A model generated the notes under the pieces. The model had not been told where the DNA came from. It did no database searches and saw nothing but the letters and a program-made list of their open reading frames with translations. Positions 48,201-57,470 of a stretch of 64,000 bases of DNA are shown here, piece by piece. Origin of the DNA: Agapetus fuscipes (Eukaryota > Arthropoda > Insecta > Trichoptera > Glossosomatidae); assembly GCA_951799405.1 (NCBI GenBank), contig OX637350.1, positions 4,449,852 to 4,513,851 of the forward strand, read 5' to 3'. The position numbers were made by a program, and so were the translations under genes. Position 1 is the first letter of the stretch; each line of letters opens with the position of its first letter.

Positions 48201-50084
48201 GGAGATTAAAGAAATGCGCAACGGCAAAATTGGACATGCATCGGCATTGTCCCTTAAGACTTTAGAGTGTCCAGTATTTGGATTTCAAGTGTTGGATATG
48301 TAACAACTTTCGTAGTATTAATCCACTACTAATCTATTTTCCAGACTTTTCAAGACGTTCAAGGACGATAAATATCTATATTTCCTGATGGAACCAATTC
48401 TCGGCGGAGACGTGTGGTCAATTCTTCAAAAGAGACGCAACTTCAACGATCAGACGGCGCGCTTCATGACCGCCTGCGTGGTGGAGGCGTTGGAGCATCT
48501 GCACAACTTCGACATCATCTACCGCGACCTGAAACCAGAAAACTTAATGATCGATGAGAAGGGCTACGTCAAATTGGTAATACATACTATTACGATGTAT
48601 CGAAGCGAAGCGTGGACAATATATATGTTTAAGTGTTTTTTTTTTGTGCACAGCAGGTCACCCTTATTACAGTGCACCCTCACAGCTATCAACACGCTGG
48701 GAGGAACTCTATTGCAATATTTTTAAATGTTAATAAATTACACTAAAAAATGTCTATGTTAGACTTATTTAAGAGCTTTATACTCCGAGTCACAGGGTGT
48801 TGCGCCACGACATCAGTACGGCTTTTCGGTACATGACATAGATCATGTCCTCGCCCTCGGGTGTAGTCGTCAGGCACATACAACCTGTAGCCCTCCAACA
48901 GGGTGGGACTGTCAATTAAGCCGTTGATGACCTTATGAGTGAGCACCATAAGGGACCTGTTGCGCCTCGTTTCCAGGCTTCTAAATCCAGTCTCCCGAAG
49001 TAGCTCCCGAATTAGCTAGTGTTAGGTTTTTCGTTCTAAAATTTTGTGTTATTTTAGGTCGACTTTGGTTACGCTAAATATCTGACGACTGGGAGCAAGT
49101 CTTACACATTTGCTGGCACTCCAGAGTATGTGGCACCGGAGATCGTTCTGGGAAAAGGTCATGACAAGGCCGTGGACTTTTGGGCTCTGGGCATCTTTGT
49201 CCACGAACTCTTGGTCGGCAAACCGCCGTTCCGTGGCACTAACCACGCCAAAACATACAACCTCATCCTCAGGGGAATAGACGCCGTTGAATTCAACAAT
49301 TCCAAGATCTCGAAGGTGGCGCAGGCTTTGATAAAGAAGTTCTGCAGGCCTGTGCCGACTGAGAGACTGGGCTACCTGAAGAATGGAATAAAGGATATTA
49401 AAAACCACAAGTGAGTTTTTTTTTAGTAATTTGTTTATTTTTAAAATGTAATTTGTTGTGTATGTTCCTTGACTTATAGGTAGGTATGCGGCTGACCACC
49501 CATGCTGTAGGAAATGGTTCACTTTGCCAATGTCACCCCTGTTTCAGGGAAGGACGGCAGGAGTTGCAGGGTGTATGTCCATTTGAGATTTGAGTTAGTA
49601 TATTGTAGGTTCACATGCGGCATGTGCAAGCGCGAACTTTTACGTGTCTGCTTGTGAGAATGCATATAATGTGAATCCCCAATGTTACATATCTTTGCAG
49701 CTTAGATTAGATTAGAAATACATTAATCAGAAATAATTCGAATCTAATCTAATCTAATCTGAGTTACAAATATATGTTACATTGGAGATTCACATTACAT
49801 GCATTTTCACAACCAGACACGTACAAGTTCGCGCTTGCACAATGCACACGCCGCATGTGAACCTACAACCCAAAAACCAAATCTTGACTCTTAAAAATGA
49901 ATTGACTTTTGTGATTGTTTACAGATGGTTTTTGGGCTTCGACTGGGATAAGCTTAGGGACCGCAATATGGCGGCTCCCCTCGTCATCCCTATTTCCAGC
50001 AACACGGACCGAACCAACTTCGACAAATATCCTAAAGGGAAGCACCCGCCTGACGAAACTTCCGGATGGGATGCTGACTTCTAA
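36095..50084 (+). CDS. Pkg21D: cGMP-dependent protein kinase, Pkg21D-like, complete
   Basis: Ten exons join in frame into 2166 nt (721 codons plus TAA): 36095-36202, 39201-39493, 39746-40029, 41369-41538, 42300-42544, 43244-43347, 47219-47435, 48345-48576, 49058-49410, 49925-50084. Residues 1-134 are hydrophilic and Lys-rich, without a visible leucine zipper. CNB-A covers about 140-260 (FGELAIL), CNB-B about 262-395 (FGEQALL), and the kinase about 408-668 with GVGGFG, the ALK lysine, [11 protein letters not shown] and TPEYVAPE all intact. An AGC C-tail ends GWDADF. The kinase phosphorylates Ser/Thr in response to cGMP. Motifs [20 protein letters not shown] and GWDADF point to fly Pkg21D (DG1) rather than foraging. 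Length is close to the family's usual 700-770 residues. The start ATG has a good context (AAAATGG), but other 5' exons could exist. Confidence 0.93.
36366..36651 (+). mobile_element. SINE-A copy in Pkg intron 1
   Basis: TTGTTCAGTTGGTAGTATGC head with B box GGGTTCGATCCC, body, and end ATGTAGCTTAGTTGCG. Confidence 0.85.
36752..36975 (-). mobile_element. SINE-B copy
   Basis: AAGATTCATAAAACATGCAT to CATACCAAACTATAAGTCAA; tail missing. Confidence 0.8.
37077..37141. mobile_element. Second copy of the very short ATT-tailed insert
   Basis: GCGCCCTTCTTGGGGTGGTT, CACTAAACGTCGCTA and TTGTCCAATTATTATTATA. A more diverged third copy may lie at 51486-51540. Confidence 0.68.
37490..37745 (+). mobile_element. 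SINE-D copy with ATT tail
   Basis: GTCCGTAGTCTAGTGATTGG head (B box lost), the body as in 883, and the end GAGGTGTGATTCACACAAAA followed by an (ATT)n tail. The end is shared with the CR1-like LINE. Confidence 0.8.
38050..38165 (+). mobile_element. SINE-D partial copy
   Basis: AAGGTTGAGGGCTTGAATCC head part, then AAAATATACCATTTCTATTT and GCTGGGTTGAAAAATTC. Confidence 0.75.
38166..38247 (+). mobile_element. SINE-A 3' end
   Basis: CGACCCCCTCGG-type 3' end, then TTGTAGCTTAGTTGCGTTAG with a doubled tail unit. A full copy follows directly. Confidence 0.8.
38250..38555 (+). mobile_element. SINE-A copy
   Basis: Head TATAGCTCAGTTTTTTAGAG and TCGGGTTCTAATCCCACTGA (B box with one change), then a full body to CTATATGTATATCTAGTC. 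Confidence 0.85.
38875..39130 (-). mobile_element. SINE-D copy before Pkg exon 2
   Basis: GTGAGCGCTGTTTTTTGTGT end, ACCCAGCGAAGAGCATATTC middle and GGGATTAGAACCCACGACCT head in reverse. Confidence 0.78.
39201..39493 (+). CDS. Pkg21D: Pkg exon 2: Lys-rich N-terminal region
   Basis: 293 nt, phase 0/2. It is open throughout and very rich in Lys, Glu, Pro and Ser. It ends [20 protein letters not shown], in the position of the autoinhibitory/linker segment of PKGs (KxQGxSAE in vertebrates). Confidence 0.82.
39746..40029 (+). CDS. Pkg21D: Pkg exon 3: CNB-A
   Basis: 284 nt, phase 2/1. It holds [20 protein letters not shown] and the first phosphate-binding cassette [15 protein letters not shown]. 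The usual Arg-Thr of PKG CNB-A reads Arg-Phe here. Confidence 0.93.
40080..40340. repeat. Old dispersed repeat (GCGCCTTTT type)
   Basis: GCGCCTTTTTGTGATTTACA start, GGGAGAGCATTCCATGCCGC and GGCCCGGCAACACGGAAAGA. Shares its layout with 58165-58760. Confidence 0.6.
40640..40884 (-). mobile_element. SINE-B full-length copy
   Basis: TAATAATCTAAGTTGCAAGG to CAACCTATAAGTCAAGGAAT in Pkg intron 3. Confidence 0.87.
41140..41255 (-). mobile_element. SINE-B 3' half
   Basis: TAATCTATAATCTAAATTGC to GCTGAATGCGTACTTACAAT, almost the same as the 40640 copy. Confidence 0.83.
41369..41538 (+). CDS. Pkg21D: Pkg exon 4: CNB-A end and CNB-B start
   Basis: 170 nt, phase 1/0. [20 protein letters not shown] is the C-helix of CNB-A; the rest leads into CNB-B. 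Confidence 0.92.
41712..41972. mobile_element. MITE (ACCTTAAAGGT family)
   Basis: CACCACCTTTTAAAGTTAAA to GGTTTACCTGGTGGCGATAT in Pkg intron 4. Confidence 0.78.
42300..42544 (+). CDS. Pkg21D: Pkg exon 5: CNB-B
   Basis: 245 nt, phase 0/2. It contains [16 protein letters not shown] and the second cassette [17 protein letters not shown]. It ends ECLTLDKG as in Pkg21D-type kinases. Confidence 0.94.
42605..43110 (-). mobile_element. Second LINE-type fragment in Pkg intron 5
   Basis: With a few frameshifts the minus strand reads [41 protein letters not shown] and WADQ, the end of a non-LTR retrotransposon different from the 32795 family. Confidence 0.65.
43244..43347 (+). CDS. Pkg21D: Pkg exon 6: CNB-B to kinase linker
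   Basis: 104 nt, phase 2/1. It encodes [18 protein letters not shown], which fits the helix after CNB-B (GDLCELKEK-like in Pkg21D). Confidence 0.88.
43982..44238 (-). mobile_element. SINE-B full-length copy
   Basis: TAATCTAATCTAATCTAAGT tail to CCAACCTATAAGTCAAGGAA in Pkg intron 6. Confidence 0.87.
44442..44606 (-). repeat. Gypsy LTR, 3' copy in element orientation
   Basis: 165 bp starting TGTAAAGGTC and ending CACTACA on the + strand, base-for-base the same as 47023-47187 by eye. Confidence 0.93.
44930..45307 (-). repeat. 42-bp tandem repeat coding the tail of Gypsy pol
   Basis: Nine units of 42 bp, each coding 14 residues with the core NCCNKQQPA on the minus strand; degenerate units continue to about 44730. 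The same DNA is open in other frames (Gln-rich [11 protein letters not shown] on the minus strand, Cys-rich on the plus), which explains several long shadow ORFs. Confidence 0.9.
47023..47187 (-). repeat. Gypsy LTR, 5' copy in element orientation
   Basis: Identical to 44442-44606. Its end is 31 bp before Pkg exon 7; the remaining intron still holds a branch-like CTAATGAC and a T/C tract. Confidence 0.93.
47219..47435 (+). CDS. Pkg21D: Pkg exon 7: kinase N-lobe
   Basis: 217 nt, phase 1/2. Gly-rich loop [12 protein letters not shown] and the ATP-binding Lys in FALKCLKK are intact. A Gln run (QQQQQ) lies in the loop before the C-helix. The acceptor is 31 bp from a Gypsy LTR. Confidence 0.95.
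47500..48145. repeat. GGAATATGTGAGACAGGAAC minisatellite
   Basis: Units of 18-22 bp grouped into a higher-order pattern of about 120 bp (compare 47826 with 47930 and 48030). Split by a SINE-B at 47570-47820. In the Pkg intron before exon 8. Confidence 0.85.
47570..47820 (-). mobile_element. SINE-B copy inside a minisatellite
   Basis: TAATAAATAATAATCTAAGT to ACTTATAAGTCAAGGAA; GGAATAT-type minisatellite units lie on both sides. Confidence 0.86.
48160..48238 (+). mobile_element. RTE-like LINE scrap
   Basis: CTGCAGAGTGAAAAGGAAAG..GAACGTCGAGGAGATTAAAG, the coding end of the LINE, attached to a minisatellite in the Pkg intron before exon 8. Confidence 0.6.
48345..48576 (+). CDS. Pkg21D: Pkg exon 8: hinge and catalytic loop
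   Basis: 232 nt, phase 2/0. It contains [17 protein letters not shown] and the catalytic loop [18 protein letters not shown]. Confidence 0.96.
49058..49410 (+). CDS. Pkg21D: Pkg exon 9: activation loop and C-lobe
   Basis: 353 nt, phase 0/2. DFGYAK, the activation loop [30 protein letters not shown] and the [13 protein letters not shown] end of the C-lobe are all present. The usual Cys before GTPEY is Ala. Confidence 0.96.
49461..49718 (+). mobile_element. SINE-B full-length copy
   Basis: GTTCCTTGACTTATAGGTAG to CTTTGCAGCTTAGATTAGAT, starting 50 bp after Pkg exon 9. Confidence 0.87.
49739..49890 (-). mobile_element. SINE-B 3' part, tail-to-tail with previous copy
   Basis: GAATCTAATCTAATCTAATC tail, then GAGTTACAAATATATGTTAC to the CCGCATGTGAACCTAC region. 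It ends about 34 bp before Pkg exon 10. Confidence 0.84.
49925..50084 (+). CDS. Pkg21D: Pkg exon 10: AGC C-tail and stop
   Basis: 160 nt, phase 2, ending in TAA. It encodes [15 protein letters not shown] and ends [10 protein letters not shown], diagnostic of Pkg21D-type kinases. Confidence 0.95.
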
Positions 50085-50796
50085 CTTACATGGCATTACA
50101 GCATTAGAACAAGAAGTATATACCTAGACTAAGTCCAGCAGAAAATCTGGCATGGCTAAAACCTGCATTAGTAGGAGGGTGTATGGGCCTTCCTACCTCT
50201 GTGCGGACCTACACACCGCATTCATCTACTAATGAACTTGCACTCAATCCGTGTAAACAAGTGTACAAATTGTGAATGCATAGGAAGGCATTGTGTTTTT
50301 ACACTAATGCTACTTTGACGGTCTTTTCAGACATAACGCATTTTGACCGGATTTTGAATGGATTACCGGGATTAGCAGAAACCACGCAGAAACTAACTTA
50401 CTGCATTCTTCTTCTTCTTCTTCTTCTGTTTGGCGAATCCCGCGGAGAGCAGGGGCGCCAGTGTCAAGTAGACTAGGAGTGGGGATTTTGAATGATGGGA
50501 AAAGGATACGCTTCAATGGTCACGATACACACTTGATTTTAAGCAATAATAAAAAGCAAAAAGAGTAAAAACAAAAAACAAAAAAACGCTTGTAAAACAT
50601 TATTTGAGGGAATTAAAGAAAATTACTTAACTAAGGAGTTTTTTTGGGTAAAGTAAATTATAATTTTATGTTGTTGTGGGAAATAAATTTTAGAAACAGA
50701 AGGTTAATGGATTTCAAATTTAGGGATAAAAGATAGGAAACATTTACAGGATATTGAATGGAGACAACTTACTGCATTGATACGTATACTATAGAC

Positions 50797-51067
50797 CAGC
50801 GGTCGCCAATCTTTTTGACCTCACGGACAAGTTAATTCATAATTTAAATCCCGCGGACCACTAATAGGATTTTTGAAGTGTTAAATATATTTATATAAAA
50901 AAATTGTGATCAAAGAACACATAAAATGTACCTTGTTAATAAAATGAAGCTATTAATAGTAACCAAGTTATGAAAGCTTTATTAATAAACCATAATAAAA
51001 TAAACATTCCACATTTTTCTGCGGACCAGCGAAATTTTCTCGCAGACCACCACTTTGACAACCGCTG
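50797..51067. mobile_element. hAT MITE with perfect 8-bp TSD
   Basis: Ends CAGCGGTCGCCAA / TTTGACAACCGCTG, 271 bp, flanked by CTATAGAC at 50789-50796 and 51068-51075. Confidence 0.92.
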
Positions 51068-51644
51068 CTATAGACCACACGTCTTGTCCTAGTCCTGTCA
51101 AACGTTGCAGTGGTGTAGTCATATGAAACATGTTTTAACGTGTCAAATTCTATGTTTTCTTGCATTCTCCATTTTGTGTTTTGACATCCAGTTTTAACAC
51201 ATGCCATAATGTCTTAAAATTATGCATGTTTCCTTCAAAAGTCGTCAATTTTATCGATCACAAGAATTATAACGCATGCGGCTCTGTTCGGACTGCTGCA
51301 GGCATAGTACGCACGCGGCAATGCTGCCACCTTTCTATACACATTTTTACATTCGCCCGAGTTTTTTTACTAATGACCATTTTCGTAAGAAGGTTGAAAC
51401 ATATATGTATAATGTCTATTTTCGTTAAAATAATTTCTAGTCCACAAATATCATAAGTCAATGGGACAAACTGTGAGAAAGTCAAGTGCAAGTAGCCACT
51501 TAGCGGTGCTATAAAAATGAACAATTATTAGATATTATTAAAGCTTTCATACATACTCATACACTACTCGACTTCTGATCCGGTAATCCATAGACAAACC
51601 GGGCAGAATGCGTCTCGTGTGCAGCGGGCCTAACAATCAGCTTC

Positions 51645-51937
51645 GGGGCTGTCCATATATTACGTCATTCGCATTAAGGGGGGGGGGGGGAGTCTGGTCT
51701 GCGGATGATGGCAAATGCTGCACGAGTTCCAAAAGTGACGTCGTTCTTGTAAATACCAATTTCTACGAAATATACAAAATATTATGTAAGTTATATAACA
51801 TTATTAATTATTAAGCTCATCCATTATTACAGCAAGAGGGGGAGGGGGGATCATTAGATTATGACTATAGGATGATTGTAAGGGGGGGGGGGGTCGAAAA
51901 TCGGCCAAAATCGATGACGTAATTTATGGACGACCCC
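51645..51937. mobile_element. Foldback MITE with ACGTCA ends and G runs
   Basis: Ends GGGGCTGTCCATATATTACG / ATTTATGGACGACCCC, each followed inward by a long G or C run. 293 bp, between Pkg and Mondo. Confidence 0.82.
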
Positions 51938-52823
51938 TTCCCAACTGTCCCGCCCATGATGTGAGAAAAGAATTGGACTATCAAATGTATTCCATACAAA
52001 TTGTACATAAAAATCTCATGCTGCGACTGTTCGATCAACTGTTCACTTGCGGCCATGTTGTATAGCTTAGTCATCATATTATGAAAGGATCTATCGATTT
52101 GTAGATACTGCAGAGGCTAGTCCAAATAAAGGAAAAGTACTGAGAGCGTGTTCCAAATTTTGTATGGAGGTTCCATACAATTTTCGTTAAAAATTTGTAA
52201 GCACTAACTTTCGTATTCAGTCATCAATATCTTGTTCAGACAGGGGCAATACAGCATTAGTAGGTGGGGGTCAGCGTGAGCCTACATATTTTAAATCCCA
52301 CCGGCGTGTGCCCATATACAACTGACTATTAATGCATTAGTATACCTCATTACTCGACCCGTGTGAACGTACCTATTGAAAGTATAATAAATATTTAAGT
52401 GATTATTTTTTATAAAGTTGTGGCCAAAAAAAACATTTAGATATGATTTAGTTGAAAGTAAGTACCTATTACTAGCTGCAATAATAAAATATATCTATTA
52501 TGACTGACTTAGCATGTATGTATATTCTTGCCATATAATATGTAAGTACCTAGTAGGTACTTATTATTATTGTATAATTAGGTACCAACTAAATAAAATA
52601 CAATACAAAATGAACGCTTTCTTTCTGAAATTGTCTTATGACTTTTTTATCCTAAATTGGTAAGTATATTATAAATTTTATTTCATAATACAGCTGTTAA
52701 AGATAAAATATAGGTACCTACAGAATATGAAAGTAATAACTTTAATAAAAATAGCAAAGTAAGTAAAAAACCATTACAATAAAGATAAATATATTTTTTT
52801 ATGCCATAAAATAGTCCTTTACG

Positions 52824-53060
52824 ATGCATTACAAAATTAAAGCGTACATTTTATTAGCAATAAAATTATTGCTTGCATACTTTCATTCATTATTATTCGG
52901 CTTGGCATTGGCGCTCCTATCGATGGGCAGAATATTCACTTTGAAGAAGAAGAAAACAAAACCGGCACTACTCCTACCCAAATATAAAGCTGAAATACAC
53001 GTCGCACACAAACTGAAACTACGTTCACGGGCTTTCTATTTTTGTACGTTTAAGATTTAA
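52824..53060 (+). CDS. Possible small membrane-segment ORF upstream of Mondo
   Basis: 78-codon ATG ORF with one long hydrophobic stretch (about residues 7-33) followed by a KKKKTK basic run. I recognise no family. It lies about 320 bp upstream of the Mondo ATG in sequence free of known repeats, so it could be an upstream exon, a short gene or chance. Confidence 0.2.
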   Translation: MHYKIKAYILLAIKLLLAYFHSLLFGLALALLSMGRIFTLKKKKTKPALLLPKYKAEIHVAHKLKLRSRAFYFCTFKI

Positions 53061-53381
53061 CAATATCAAATTCTAAATACGTGCAAAACTATTGCTTTCA
53101 GCGTTAAAATTGACTAAATAGATATATTTTTCATTTAAGAAAATGATATTAAAAATACCCACAAATACCTAATGGTAATTCTTGTCTATGAATGAGGAAC
53201 GTGAAATTAGATACATGTGGCGCCCAATAATAATAATGCATACCTACCCATAATAAAAAGCTGCACCATTATCAACAGAAATAATATGGCGAATGGCGAG
53301 ATTTTTTATAATATTGTTTGTAAATTTAATTCGGAGTGGCAGTGTTCGTGTCAGTGAAATATTAATGAAAATTCCGTGCAA

Positions 53382-53710
53382 ATGCAGTGCGAGGAGCTGG
53401 TTTACAGAAAAGTTTCCAAAATGACGAAAGGTTCGAGAAGCCAAAGTAGGCCCGAAAAAGAAACAATCCACTCCGGTCATTTTATGGTTTCTCACTTCGA
53501 AGCAGAGGCCCAAGATGACGAAGATGATTTAGCCGTTCCTGTCCCGGAGGAAAATGACAATAATACCAAGCTTAATATTGTCGGAGTGGTGCCTGTGGGC
53601 ATCACCGTTCACCCTTTCATCGGAACTAGTAAAAACGAGAAATCACAACAACAGATTTCAATCGAAACTTCCCTCAACAAACTATTCCAATGTATGTCAT
53701 TGGCCTACAG
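53382..53710 (+). CDS. Mondo: Mondo/ChREBP-like (Mio) transcription factor, first coding exon
   Basis: 109 codons plus 2 nt, ending at donor TACAG|GTAAAC (phase 2). ATG at 53382 opens the frame; a second in-frame ATG is at 53421. Two family signatures are readable: IHSGHFM at about residues 29-35 (Mondo conserved region I) and SIETSLNKLFQCMSLAYR at the exon end (start of region II; SLTKLFECMSLAYS in vertebrate MondoA). A Glu/Asp-rich stretch lies between. Mondo proteins pair with Mlx and activate sugar-responsive genes in the nucleus; these regions control glucose-6-phosphate-dependent localisation. The next exon (PKWKNFKGL-like) is not found before 64000, so the first intron exceeds 10 kb. 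Everything beyond exon 1, including bHLHZip, is outside the window. Confidence 0.86.
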
Positions 53711-56360
53711 GTAAACTATTTCACCTTTGCTTTACATTCCTGTGTTTAATTTAGACTGGTTGTCATTGCAGTATGTTTGTATTGTGAACCTGTTATTCTC
53801 CCCACTATTTTTAGACCATTTTTCTTCTCGACCTAATTTTGTGACGTCAATATGTCACCGAAAATGAAAAGAATCAGCCGAAGGCATTATTCCTTCTTGT
53901 CGCAACTGTATAAAGTGCCAATATATCTGGATAATGGGATGAATTAAGATTGTTGGCATTAACAGTTAACCTAGAAATGATCTGTCATGTCATTTAAAAT
54001 GTCAAATTCCTCAGCAACTGCATTAGGACAACCTGTCTTTATTTTTTTTTATTTTGGTTAATGTAATCAACAAAAGTATTACATCATAAAGACAATGTAA
54101 AATTGTTTTGAATATAGGCACTGTCTTCATATAAGAATATTTTTTGTAGCTATGTATTCCCATACAACTTTATCTCTGTTGTGTTTGATTAATCTTTGGT
54201 AAAAATAGGACTTATCTAGAACTAGGCGAACTTGGATATTAATACCTCCTTAAAAACGATGTATTTCAAAACATAATATCTTTGCAAGGTTGGAGTATTT
54301 TAGAATATTAAATGAAACTGATAGTGTTGGTGTGAAAAGGTCAACTGTAATGAAACAAATTACAAGTTTTAATTCGTTCTACCCGCTCGCTATCATCACC
54401 TCTCAAATTCAAAATAATATTTTAAGTTAATATCTTAAATGCTTTCGTTGATTAAGTAAATCTTTAATGTTGAAGAAATGTATTTTATGAGATCCGCACA
54501 TTTTAAATTTAAAAAAATACACTGTGAAGTCAGCGACCGTGTTGATAAGGTTAAGTCTAACGCAGATTTGCTTATTGGTTACTAAAGATCTTAGTTACGT
54601 AGACAGATAATGTTTTTCTAAGGTGAAAATTTTAAATTTTGATCACATTACTAAAACAAAAACTACATTAGCTTCCCTTCCTGGAAAATTTGGTCCACTG
54701 TGCTTGTGTGATGGTATTTAAAGCCATCAATGGCTTGGCTCCACCTTATCTGACACACGATTTGGCCTGTTGAGATGGGTGTGAGGAGGCAGACACTCGG
54801 ATCTGCAGGCGATAGTGGGATCAATTTGGTTCAGCTGCTTTGGAGACCGTGCTTTCTGTGTTGTGTACAATCTATTTTTTGTGCTGAAAAAAATTTTCAA
54901 CATCATTCAACATCAAATCACAATAAAAAATATATTCGTTAGAAAGAGCGCATGTATATAATCTGTCCCTAACTATTGGATTGAATAGCTGATGTTAGTT
55001 TCACACAATATTCTTATATAAAGGAATATTGTATGAGACATTACATTGTTCTTTGATTTGAATTTATGCTGTATTGTCTGTATTTATTTAACCCAGTCAT
55101 AGTCAGTTAGTAGCAAATATTGAAAATTATTTACCTGTTAAATTGAACGCAACGAGAGGTTCTTACCTTTGAAAGATGTATGCCATCTCGACATGTATGC
55201 TGAGTAAATAGCCCTCACAAGTCACCCTCTCAGTGCTTGTTTGGCGTATCTACCATTTGATTCAAAGATGACCTTTTGATGAAATAGTCTTAAGAATCAC
55301 ATTGTACACAATTTGAACGAAGAAAAAAATGTTAAACACGATAATGTGAGAGTAGTTTTAAATATTTCTGAAATCAATTTCCAGTTTTCAAAAGACACAT
55401 TGGTCCAGTACACATACAACCATTGCTCATGTGAAATTACCTCTGGTGGACATAAGACAGACAAGCACTAAACGGACAAAGTGCCAGCAAAGTGTAGTCT
55501 CTAGATTAAAAAAAGCAATGGTGATGTTACGCTGTGTATTTTCTTCAAATATACTCGCAGAGAAAAATGCAGTTCACCAACACTTACTTCAAAAAACTCA
55601 TCATTATCTTGTAATGGCAGTGTCTTATTGTGCTTGCCATTTGTCTCTGTTGATTGCTTTCCTCTTGAGCTGTAAAAGGAGGACACATCTTGATAGGTTT
55701 TACATGGAGAGGTCCCTTTTGATGCACCTACAGGATACTCACTCTGGCTAGCTCCATCGGCATCACTCTCAGGGTGTGGGGTTCTTTCTTTGTGTTGCTT
55801 ACTTTATACTTTGGGAAGGGTTGTATATTGAAACGTGATTTAAAGGAAACAACAATGGGTTTATTTAACACTTAATAAGGGACTGGAAATGGGAAACAAT
55901 AAATGGCCAGACCTGCTTCAGAAAGCCTACATGTCACTTCACATCACTCTTCTGTTGACTGGAGTTCCGAACTAAGAGCCTGGGGAACACCGAACAACGC
56001 CCCTAGGCAGCGGCGGCTCCCGAAGCTGATGCCTCCACATCTTTGAGCCCCTGGGGGGGCACTCCTATGCACCCGTCTTTGGTCCACAAGGCGGATTCCT
56101 TTATCTATGAGCCGCTTCACATTCTGGAGATATGAAGTTCTTGAGTGACCTCGTTTATTGTCTTTCCAAGATTTTTCCTTCAAACATGTCGCTCAGAAAA
56201 GTACTATGCCTAATCAAATGTCCCATTAGTTTGATTATCCTCTTGAGCATGCACTTTATAAGCTCTCTTCTTTCATCTACTTCCTGCAACACCTTTTTGT
56301 AAGATTTCCTTTCGACTATTGATGTATTGGTCACCTTCCTCCAAATCTACATCTCAAATG
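53711..56360. other. Mondo intron 1, mostly unassigned
   Basis: Apart from a CR1-like fragment at 54715-54870 and a divergent piece of the GGAGTCCGC repeat family near 54485-54640, I see no recognisable feature. A minus ORF at 55944-56183 (79 codons) matches no family I know. Confidence 0.4.
54715..54870 (+). mobile_element. CR1-like LINE fragment
   Basis: Reads VFKAINGLAPPYLTHDLAC, the YKxLxGLAPxYL motif of CR1/L2 LINEs, then FGSAALETVLSV with frameshifts. Confidence 0.7.
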
Positions 56361-56369
56361 CCTGTAGGC

Positions 56370-56800
56370 GGTCTGTAACTGTAACTCTGTCGCTATTCCG
56401 ATAGGGGCCACCAGAGCCTCTGCACAGCTGCCTCTATTTCGTCCTTTCCTTACATACCTCTTTCAATTCCTTCATATATCCATCACCTTTTTCATACATT
56501 TTCCTCATTTACACACACTTTGTGTATCCCATTCTTTTGCAATCCCCTCAATCTGATCACTCCATACTTTTCTCGGTTGTGCCTTGCCTCTTCTTCCTTT
56601 CACGTTTCCTCTGTATATGTGTTGCATCATTCATTCTTTCCACATGCCCAAACCATTTCATCGCATTCTTTTGTACGTTAACTTTCACATATTCTTTCAA
56701 CTTACATTCTTTATTTACCCATTCAGTCCTGACTCTATCCTTCAGAGTTTGCCATGCTTCTCAAATGCTTCATTTCCACCGTTACTAATTTCACTGAAGC
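56370..56800 (-). mobile_element. RTE-like LINE 3' fragment
   Basis: Inverted tail TGTAACTGTAACTCTGTCGC, then the usual end of the ORF in reverse. In Mondo intron 1. Confidence 0.8.
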
Positions 56801-57173
56801 TTGTCGGAATGCCTAACCCAGTAAACCTAGAAATCAGTGACTGATAGACTGTAGTTAGGTCACATCTCTTCAGACTGCTGTTATTTGTTGTTCATTTCTT
56901 AAACCTAGATAAAACTAATAACCGTTCACATTTTCTTTGATATTGCAGGATCATAAATATGAAAAAAGTTTGCCGATATTGATAAAGACATTTAGTTTAC
57001 ATGATAGAATAAACACATGTGAAGGAGACTCTTCAAACCATTAGATAGCTTGGGTAATCAGCTTTGTCTAAAAATGTATTTCTTGCAAAGATACTGTGGA
57101 TTATATATTTATTATTATATTTTGATAGAACAGTGATGTAGGCAAACATATCCTATCTTTATGAAGTATGTAG

Positions 57174-57402
57174 CAGTGGCGAAGGGTGCCATACAAGCCG
57201 GTTCCCATCGGCTTCCCTTTTAAAATGATGTAACAAATTAGCTAAAAAATATAGGCACAAAGTAAAAAAATACATTTAAAACCAAAGAAACAATACATAT
57301 TTTTTCCCCATTGAAACCATGCAGTCTACTTTATTATCATTTTTGCCTCATTTTAAACGGGAAACCGATGGGAATCGGCTTGTATGGCACCCTTCGCCAC
57401 TG
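57174..57402. mobile_element. hAT-like MITE
   Basis: 229 bp with inverted ends CAGTGGCGAAGGGTGCCATA and long similarity inward; same family as the 8327 element. No clean target duplication could be read. Confidence 0.82.
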
Positions 57403-57470
57403 GACTATGTAGTATTTTTGTTTTTTTTTTATGAAATATTTTTGCTTTTACTAATTATAATAGGGATGGG

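Larger units (their letters stand above)
50085..53381. other. Intergenic region, Pkg to Mondo
   Basis: It holds a hAT MITE (50797-51067), a tiny repeat copy near 51486, a foldback MITE with long G runs (51645-51937), and otherwise AT-rich DNA with many GTACCTA-type short motifs around 52440-52770. The Mondo promoter and 5' UTR must lie in the last part, but I see no clear TATA or initiator. Confidence 0.5.

Noticed and set aside
47813..48237. Minus ORFs rich in Phe, Ser and Ile
   Set aside because: They are reverse readings of the GGAATATG minisatellite.
55431..55751. 106-codon plus ORF in the Mondo intron
   Set aside because: No recognised domain, no fitting splice sites for the phase-2 Mondo exon, and weak coding composition.
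57174..57402. 8-bp target duplication for the hAT-like MITE
   Set aside because: TATGTAG occurs on both sides but is not directly adjacent at the right end, so I did not call a TSD.
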